Assembly: GCA_025061975.1 (NCBI GenBank) | Contig: JANXBB010000150.1 | Span: 1 to 10,030 of the forward strand | From: Caldifarciminota bacterium | Lineage (GTDB): Bacteria > Hydrothermota > Tepidihabitantia > Tepidihabitantales > CAIPLT01 | Direction: 5' to 3' | DNA length: 10,030 nucleotides | Part shown: positions 1 through 5,018 of the stretch, piece by piece | Numbering within the stretch: position 1 is the first letter of the stretch | How the letters are laid out: each line of letters starts with the position of its first letter | Notes under the pieces: generated by a model | What the model saw: the letters and a program-made list of their open reading frames with translations, nothing else | The model's database searches: none | Told to the model about the DNA's origin: nothing | Translations under genes and position numbers: made by a program

Positions 1-354
1 TAGAGTTCCCCAATATCCGCCAAGATTTTCTGGGCTTCTTATAGGAAAAGACAAAAGTGCAAATACAAAATACAATCCGGCCAGCCACAAAAAGATTTTT
101 AGAAGATTTTCTTTAAAATAACGTACCCCTAAAATATTCAATGCCAACGAAGCTAAAACAATAATGACGAAATAGCCTCCAGCATTAATTAAATAAATAA
201 GCCACCAGCTAAAATAACTATCAAGAAGCCCTAAGGCTTTTTTATTAAACAAATGGTACGCAAGAAAACTTCCCAATAGTAAAAAAGCAAAAGAAAAAAG
301 TAGTGTTGCAGTAATTTTGGTTTTTAATCTTTTGCTATTTCTTGAGTGTCTCAT
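1..354 (-). CDS. Membrane protein, probable N-terminal 4-TM part of an FtsK/SpoIIIE-type DNA translocase (3' end beyond window)
   Basis: An open frame starts at the ATG at 354 and runs off the left edge without a stop, giving 118 visible residues. It begins MRHSRNSKRLKTK, a basic cytoplasmic head, followed by three hydrophobic segments at about residues 14-34, 50-74 and 83-102. A Gly/Pro-containing stretch (SPENLGGYWGTL) then begins. A short basic head, several closely spaced helices and an NLGG..G loop resemble the membrane domain of FtsK, which anchors the septal DNA pump. The ATPase motor that would prove this lies outside the window. The start overlaps the stop of the M50 protease gene by 4 nt (ATGA), so the two are probably translationally coupled. 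No Shine-Dalgarno is visible. It could instead be an unrelated multi-pass membrane protein. Confidence 0.55.
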   Translation of the reverse strand, partial: MRHSRNSKRLKTKITATLLFSFAFLLLGSFLAYHLFNKKALGLLDSYFSWWLIYLINAGGYFVIIVLASLALNILGVRYFKENLLKIFLWLAGLYFVFALLSFPIRSPENLGGYWGTL

Positions 355-980
355 AGTACAAAACCAATAAAAATTTTAGAAAAAAGTTTAATTACCGGTT
401 CAATAAGGATGCTAAACAATGAAAATCCTAAAAGAGAGCTCAGCATAATTATACCAACAAGAATTAAAAGTCCATATTGTTCTAAATATAAATAGTATTG
501 CGAACTTTTCTCCCCTAAAAGATAATAAACAATTTTAGAACCGTCAAGAGGTGGTATTGGTATTAGATTAAAAGTCCCTAAGATTATATTGTAATAGAAA
601 AGCATTACAATTATTAATATCAAAAAATTTGCCGGAACGTAATACCGCAACAGCACACGCAGGCATAGTCCGAAAATCATCGCGCATAAAAAATTTGCTC
701 CCGGACCGGCAAGACTCGAAATAAGAATATCGCGTCGGGGCACACGAAAATATATTGGATTTATTGGAACAGGTTTTGCCCAACCTACACGAAAAAGTAA
801 AAGCGCAATTGTACCTATTAGATCTAAGTGGGCAAAAGGATTTAAAGTAAGCCGACCAAGGTTTTTTGCAGTTGGATCGCCCAGTTTATATGCGGCAAAT
901 GCATGGGCATATTCGTGAATTGTGACACAGAAAAGAATTGCCGGAGCTGAAATAATAATTGATGAAAAATCTCTGATCAT
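351..980 (-). CDS. Site-2-protease-like membrane metalloprotease, peptidase family M50
   Basis: This 209-residue polytopic membrane protein carries the zinc-protease signature HEYAH at residues 22-26 (H22, H26 zinc ligands, E23 catalytic). The second M50 motif, NLIPIPPLDG (N138 to D146), supplies the third ligand, D146. A GPGANF segment near residue 94 is also typical of the short bacterial M50 group. Family members cut substrates inside the membrane; the substrate here is unknown. There is no PDZ domain, unlike RseP, and the length fits the compact YwhC/Rip-like type. The ATG overlaps the TGA of the upstream nucleotidyltransferase gene (ATGA), and its own TGA overlaps the next gene in the same way, so it sits in the middle of a coupled chain. 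The family call is secure; the physiological role is not. Confidence 0.92.
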   Translation of the reverse strand: MIRDFSSIIISAPAILFCVTIHEYAHAFAAYKLGDPTAKNLGRLTLNPFAHLDLIGTIALLLFRVGWAKPVPINPIYFRVPRRDILISSLAGPGANFLCAMIFGLCLRVLLRYYVPANFLILIIVMLFYYNIILGTFNLIPIPPLDGSKIVYYLLGEKSSQYYLYLEQYGLLILVGIIMLSSLLGFSLFSILIEPVIKLFSKIFIGFVL

Positions 981-2221
981 CGCCCTAAAAGCTTGTTTAA
1001 ATACCGCTCTTCATCTTTTGGGGTTTTTATTTTTCCATCAAGTTTATAGGCAAGAATTTTATTTAAAATTTTATGATAACTCGGGCCGGGAGCAATATTA
1101 TATCTCTTAAGTGTCTGGCCGGTCGTATGAATTTTGGTATCCTTAAGCTTTGTAAGATAGTTAACAATTTTTTTGCGCACGCTTCCGTGAGTAATTTTCT
1201 TTAGGATATTTAGGGTATTAAGATGATAAGGTTTTAACAAAAAATATATCGTGCTTCGGCGTTTAATTTTTTTAAGTTTTCTTGTAAGTTCTGATGATTT
1301 CTGAAGTTCCCGGACGACTAAGATAAACTCTTTTTTTAGCGGATAATGTTTATAATGCTTATCTGCAAAAAAAGAAAAAAGATAGACAAGTTTTTCGTCA
1401 TTAGAAAGTTTTGAGGCGTACAAAAAAAAATCTTGGGGAAGTTGTGTTTTGTAAAGTTTTTTTATAACTTTTCTTTCTTGAAGCTCGGCTAAAATTTTTA
1501 GGGCGTTTTTTTCCTTACAAATCATTTCTAACTCATAAAATACCCGTTCGCCACTAAGAAGAGTAAGATAACTTTTATGGATCGCATCCTGCATTAACTG
1601 CGCCGTGGTCTCTTCAAGCTTAAATCCTAACCGCGATGCAAATCGCAGGGCACGAAAAATCCGCGTGGGATCGTCAATAAAACTTTTGGGATGTAAAATT
1701 CTAATTAACTTATCTTTTATATCGGTCTGTCCTCCTAAAGGGTCAAGCACTTGGGCTTCGGTATTTTTAATAAACTCTTCAGTCAAAGGAATCGCCATAG
1801 CGTTAATCGTAAAATCGCGCCGTTTTAAGTCTTCTTCAATTGTCGCCGGAAAGACCTGGGGCAATACTGCAGGTTGAGGATAAATTTCTTTCCGCGTTTG
1901 AGCGATATCTACTCTAAAATCAGATAAACTTATCGTCATAGTCATAAATCGTGGATAAAAAATGGGCCGAGCTTTAAGCACGGAAGCTAACTCGTTTCCG
2001 ATTTCTTGATAATAACCGGTAAGGGCGATATCTAAATCTTTAAAAATCTTAAAATTTTTTTCTTGAGCCATCAAAAAATCTCGAACCGGCCCACCAACAA
2101 GATAAGCTTTGATATTGTATTTTAGGGCAAGTTTATAGATTACATCCAAAATTTCTTGGACAATACTAATGTTTTTCTCCCCCAACAAAACCAAAACCTT
2201 TTTGGTTTTCTTCGCGTGCAA
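977..2221 (-). CDS. cca: tRNA nucleotidyltransferase / poly(A) polymerase family protein (class II)
   Basis: This is a class II nucleotidyltransferase of the CCA-adding enzyme/poly(A) polymerase family, which adds CCA to tRNA 3' ends or A tails to RNA. Numbering from the TTG at 2221, it shows the GGPVRD motif (43-48), the metal-binding pair D62-x-D64 in KDLDIAL, RRDFTINAM (134-142), DDPTRIFRALRFASRLGF for RNA/nucleotide binding, and GERVFYEL (224-231). No HD phosphohydrolase domain is evident. CCA-adding, A-adding and poly(A) functions cannot be told apart by eye. The start is uncertain. The TTG at 2221 gives 414 residues and a 56-nt overlap with the DUF3467 gene but has no Shine-Dalgarno. 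An in-frame ATT at 2168-2170 sits 6 nt behind GGGGGAG and would give 397 residues, with the usual ~20 residues before the catalytic Gly-Gly. The longer conventional call is listed here. Confidence 0.9.
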   Translation of the reverse strand: MHAKKTKKVLVLLGEKNISIVQEILDVIYKLALKYNIKAYLVGGPVRDFLMAQEKNFKIFKDLDIALTGYYQEIGNELASVLKARPIFYPRFMTMTISLSDFRVDIAQTRKEIYPQPAVLPQVFPATIEEDLKRRDFTINAMAIPLTEEFIKNTEAQVLDPLGGQTDIKDKLIRILHPKSFIDDPTRIFRALRFASRLGFKLEETTAQLMQDAIHKSYLTLLSGERVFYELEMICKEKNALKILAELQERKVIKKLYKTQLPQDFFLYASKLSNDEKLVYLFSFFADKHYKHYPLKKEFILVVRELQKSSELTRKLKKIKRRSTIYFLLKPYHLNTLNILKKITHGSVRKKIVNYLTKLKDTKIHTTGQTLKRYNIAPGPSYHKILNKILAYKLDGKIKTPKDEERYLNKLLGR

Positions 2222-2483
2222 AAAGTTTTATTTTTCCAAATCGTTCTTCATATTTTTTGATATTGTCCTCTAAGGCATTCTTAAGAAGTAATGCATGCTG
2301 TGGGGTCATTAAAATCCGTGCAAAAACTTTAGCTTTGGGAAGTCCGGGAAGAATTCGCGCAAAATCAATGATAAATTCTGATGGTGAATGTGCAATTAAC
2401 ACAAAATTTGAAAATATTCCTTCGGCTTCTTTTTCGCCAATTTCAACATTTATCTGTTGAGGAGTCTTGACTTCGTCAGCCAT
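2166..2483 (-). CDS. DUF3467 family protein
   Basis: This 105-residue soluble protein matches the DUF3467 pattern along its length: a QINVEIGEKEAEG start, SNFVLIAHSPSEFIIDFAR (about 26-44), LPGLPKAKVFARILMTP (about 46-62), then a helix with HALLLKNALEDNIKKYEERFGKI. The function of this family is not known to me; it is small, cytoplasmic and has no obvious catalytic residues. The frame stays open up to 2552, but the Met at 2483 is the start. It has AAAGGAG 8 nt upstream, and a consensus promoter lies inside the would-be extension. It is the first gene of the second transcription unit, and its last 56 nt overlap the long form of the nucleotidyltransferase gene. The tail (GFGFVGGEKH) is Gly-rich and probably flexible. 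Confidence 0.9.
   Translation of the reverse strand: MADEVKTPQQINVEIGEKEAEGIFSNFVLIAHSPSEFIIDFARILPGLPKAKVFARILMTPQHALLLKNALEDNIKKYEERFGKIKLFAREENQKGFGFVGGEKH
2177..2183 (-). promoter_or_regulatory. Strong Shine-Dalgarno inside the DUF3467 3' end, pointing to an ATT start at 2170
   Basis: The minus strand reads GGGGGAG, then AAAAAC, then ATT, in the frame of the downstream nucleotidyltransferase. The 6-nt spacing is near optimal. No ATG or GTG lies at a suitable distance, and the nearest downstream TTG (2147-2149) is about 27 nt away. The ATT overlaps the TAG stop of the DUF3467 gene by one base. GGGGGAG also encodes Gly-Gly-Glu in the upstream protein, so its presence could be coincidental. 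Confidence 0.5.
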
Positions 2484-2491
2484 GGTTGATA

Positions 2492-2498
2492 CTCCTTT
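2492..2498 (-). promoter_or_regulatory. Shine-Dalgarno AAAGGAG of the DUF3467 gene
   Basis: AAAGGAG lies 8 nt before the ATG at 2483. This fixes the start and excludes a longer open frame reaching 2552. It is one of the few clear Shine-Dalgarno sites in the window. Confidence 0.85.
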
Positions 2499-2514
2499 CT
2501 TTTTGTTTATTTTA

Positions 2515-2542
2515 ATTATATCTTTTAGAAATTTAAAGTCAA
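2515..2542 (-). promoter_or_regulatory. Housekeeping-type promoter for DUF3467-cca-M50-ftsK-like
   Basis: The minus strand has TTGACT (2542-2537), a 16-bp spacer, and a perfect TATAAT (2520-2515). The predicted transcription start is near 2508, giving a leader of about 25 nt before the ATG at 2483. It begins only ten bases past the stop of the lamin-tail gene. I see no terminator between them, so read-through from the upstream operon is also possible. Confidence 0.8.
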
Positions 2543-2552
2543 CTTTATTCAA

Positions 2553-3824
2553 TTATAACCTCCTTATAAGAGCAATCGGTATTTTCTTAACAATTTTTTC
2601 TTTGGGTGTTTTGTACTCCACATATATAATATATAAACCGATTGGTTGCAATTGATTCCTCTCTGATTTGCCATCCCAACTAATGACGCCTGCTCTTTCG
2701 GTAATTGGCCCATCTTTTAGTCGGCGCACGAGTTGACCGTTAAGATCGTATACTAAACACAATAACCGGCCTTGGGGATTTTCAAACTCATAATAGATAA
2801 AAAGACTATCGTCAATTAAATCGTTATCCGGCGTGAAGCTATTTTTAAAAACCCAAACTACCTCGCGGAACGATTGGGCACTTATTGCCACTTGACTATA
2901 ATTATTTTCTAACCGACGATCTTCTGAATAATTTATTAACCCAGCAATGCAGTAATCACCTTGACGTGGTGCGCTCCAGAAACTTTCTAAGGTTGTTTCG
3001 GAATTTACATTTAACCCCATACCAAATTGCTCGCTAAACTGTTCGCCGCTATCAATCCGCTGATTACGATTCTTGTCGTTAAAAAAGAAGACTTGCCAAT
3101 TATAAGCTGGACGATATCCAAAATTTTTTACGGTAATAAAAATTTTAACTGGGGAATTGACTAAAACTTGTCTTGGGGCATCAATACTTATTATTCCGAG
3201 ATCGTAAAAATTGTAAGTGCTGTTTTGTTGTCCTGGTGTTCCTCCACAACTATCAAGTGAGGCGTGCCAGTTAACTGGATAGTCCTCAAGTTCCATTGAA
3301 ATTCGCTCCCAACTTAGTCCATCTCCTAAATCATAAGGAAACGAATCATTTTCAAAAGGCGTGCCGAACGAAGAACTGTCACCTTCTTGGGAATACAATA
3401 ATAACGGATCAGTAGTTTGGAGTTCATTTCCGATTGTTGTATTGCCGACTGTAAGAATCACTAAACTATCCGGCAACCGATATGGTGCGAAATAACCCCC
3501 AGTTGCTGCCGAAAGATACTCGCGGTCCAAAATTAAAGCATAACTAAAGGGCGGAATTTTCGTAGTGTTGATTTTAACATTTGCATAGTAATTAAAAATT
3601 GTGCTATCAACCCAAGCGACAATACTATCAGTGGCATCAAAATCTGTAATTCGCCAGTTTCGAACATCAATTGTGTCCGACGAAATGTTATAAAGTTCTA
3701 CATATTCGTTACGGTCTTCAGGATAAGTCGAACCAGTTATTCCACGCGGATTTGCCATTACTTCATTTATTACAAGGCGCGAGGTAAGGTTAAAAATTAA
3801 AAGACTTAAATAAATAATACTCAT
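2553..3824 (-). CDS. Secreted surface protein: lamin-tail domain, CARDB-like domain, FlgD-Ig-type C-terminal tail
   Basis: This 423-residue protein opens with a hydrophobic stretch (about 1-16) that could be a signal peptide, although its n-region has no positive charge. Residues about 17-205 form a lamin-tail domain: VINEVMANPRG, EYVELYN, a WRITD strand, GDGLSWERI, and the closing CGGTPGQQNS. Residues about 206-315 look like a CARDB or other Ig-like adhesion domain (VNSPVKIFITVKNFG, LENNYSQVAI). From about 325 onward is a FlgD-Ig/gliding-type module (FTPDNDLIDD, VYDLNGQLVRRL, ISWDGKSERNQL, GLYIIYVEY), which ends in a basic IALIRRL tail as in proteins exported across the outer membrane. The start overlaps the truA stop (ATGA), so it is the last gene of the ileS operon. 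The substrate or ligand is unknown. Confidence 0.85.
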   Translation of the reverse strand: MSIIYLSLLIFNLTSRLVINEVMANPRGITGSTYPEDRNEYVELYNISSDTIDVRNWRITDFDATDSIVAWVDSTIFNYYANVKINTTKIPPFSYALILDREYLSAATGGYFAPYRLPDSLVILTVGNTTIGNELQTTDPLLLYSQEGDSSSFGTPFENDSFPYDLGDGLSWERISMELEDYPVNWHASLDSCGGTPGQQNSTYNFYDLGIISIDAPRQVLVNSPVKIFITVKNFGYRPAYNWQVFFFNDKNRNQRIDSGEQFSEQFGMGLNVNSETTLESFWSAPRQGDYCIAGLINYSEDRRLENNYSQVAISAQSFREVVWVFKNSFTPDNDLIDDSLFIYYEFENPQGRLLCLVYDLNGQLVRRLKDGPITERAGVISWDGKSERNQLQPIGLYIIYVEYKTPKEKIVKKIPIALIRRL

Positions 3825-4582
3825 TTAAGAAAATACCTTTGGGGATATTTAACTTTAACTAATAAAAGCCCGTGCGCTGGTGCACAACTCAAAGGGCGAT
3901 GCGTAAGACCCAATAATGCATTTTTAACTTCAGCAAGATTGCGTTTGGCACATCCTAAGTCTACTAAAGCGCCCACAATTCTTCGTGCCATTTTGTATAA
4001 AAATCTATCTGCTTCAATTGTAATATAAATCTCATCCCGTACCTTTTTAAGTTTTATATTTTTAATTTTCACCGCTCCATGCGTTTTTGTAATACCACAA
4101 AATGGCCCATAATTATGATGATTAACAAACAGTTTTATCCCTTCCTCAATCTTGGTAAAATCTAATGGATAATTTACCACCCAAGCAAAACCCTCACGAA
4201 GTGGTGAGGGATTAGTAAGAATCTTATATTGATAAATCTTGGAGCTTGCTTTATAGCGCGCATGAAAATCATTGTGGGCATACCGAATATTTTTTATATA
4301 AATTGTCCGAGGTAGTAATGCATTTAAAGCTCTTTTTAATTTTACTGGTTCTTTAAGATACTCTTTTTCCCTATCGCTCTGAGGTTCTAAAATAAAATTG
4401 GCAACTTGTCCTAATGCCGAAACTCCGGCATCGGTTCTTCCAGCTCCATACAATTTTATGCGCCGTAGGAAAAGCTTTTTTAACGCTTCTTCAATAGCAC
4501 CTTGGACTGTGGGTTTATGTTTTTGGATCTGCCAACCAAAAAAGCCCCGACCATCGTACTCAATTTCTAAAACAATATTCAT
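3821..4582 (-). CDS. truA: tRNA pseudouridine(38-40) synthase TruA
   Basis: The 253 residues match TruA, which converts uridines 38-40 of the tRNA anticodon arm to pseudouridine. The N-terminal YDGRGFFGWQ (9-18) and TVQGAIEEAL (25-34) are typical. The catalytic aspartate is D51 in AGRTDAGVSALGQ. The usual GVHALG is GVSALG here, a replacement I recall from other pseudouridine synthases. The second half has RFLYKMARRIVGALVDLG, the fold-stabilising motif near the active site. Length is normal. It follows the zinc-finger gene by 15 nt and overlaps the lamin-tail gene by 4 nt (ATGA). No Shine-Dalgarno is visible before the ATG at 4582, so it probably depends on translation of the operon upstream. 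Confidence 0.96.
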   Translation of the reverse strand: MNIVLEIEYDGRGFFGWQIQKHKPTVQGAIEEALKKLFLRRIKLYGAGRTDAGVSALGQVANFILEPQSDREKEYLKEPVKLKRALNALLPRTIYIKNIRYAHNDFHARYKASSKIYQYKILTNPSPLREGFAWVVNYPLDFTKIEEGIKLFVNHHNYGPFCGITKTHGAVKIKNIKLKKVRDEIYITIEADRFLYKMARRIVGALVDLGCAKRNLAEVKNALLGLTHRPLSCAPAHGLLLVKVKYPQRYFLK

Positions 4583-4597
4583 TAAAAGACTTAGACT

Positions 4598-5011
4598 TTA
4601 ACCTAATTTTTTAGAGCACTCAATACAAAGATCAGTATAGGGTAGGGCTTTAAGCCGTGCTTTGGCGATAGGCTTTTGACAACCGACACAAATTCCATAA
4701 TTTTTTTCGCGAATTCTTTTTAAGGCCTCATCAATTTGTCTTAATATTTTAGCATCATAACTGGAAATCTGCGAGATCACCTCGCGTTGGTAAACCTCAT
4801 TTCCAACATCAGCAACATGAGTCCGATAAGAAGAAACCTCGGCTCCGGCTTCACCTTGAGGGGTAAGAACAATACCGTCAACGTATTGTTTCTGTTTAAG
4901 AATCTGTTGTTTTAACTTTAAAAGTTGCGCCTCAAAACGCATTAGATCTTTGTCGGTAAGCTCTTTTTGAGCCCGCTGAGACTTAATTGTTGTTTTCTTT
5001 TTTGCTTTCAT
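4598..5011 (-). CDS. DksA/TraR-type C4 zinc-finger protein
   Basis: This 137-residue protein has a basic N-terminus, a helical, probably coiled-coil region (about 17-105), and a complete C4 zinc finger C108-x2-C111-x17-C129-x2-C132. That is the layout of the DksA/TraR family, which binds RNA polymerase through the secondary channel and alters initiation. The segment that would form the coiled-coil tip reads ADVGNEVYQRE. The first acidic residue (D68) is present, but the DxxDxA motif of true DksA is broken: Asn at 71 instead of Asp and Val at 73 instead of Ala. It is therefore better called DksA/TraR-like (closer to Bacillus YteA-type proteins) than DksA. It lies 7 nt after ileS and 15 nt before truA. 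No Shine-Dalgarno is seen. Confidence 0.9.
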   Translation of the reverse strand: MKAKKKTTIKSQRAQKELTDKDLMRFEAQLLKLKQQILKQKQYVDGIVLTPQGEAGAEVSSYRTHVADVGNEVYQREVISQISSYDAKILRQIDEALKRIREKNYGICVGCQKPIAKARLKALPYTDLCIECSKKLG

Positions 5012-5018
5012 TGCTTGA

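Noticed and set aside
1605..1877. Plus-strand open frame opposite the nucleotidyltransferase gene
   Set aside because: It lies wholly within the well-supported cca frame, with low-complexity Ser/Arg-rich content and no start signals; a shadow.
2484..2552. N-terminal extension of the DUF3467 protein (open frame to 2552)
   Set aside because: It contains the promoter and Shine-Dalgarno for the Met at 2483, and the extra residues do not resemble the family.
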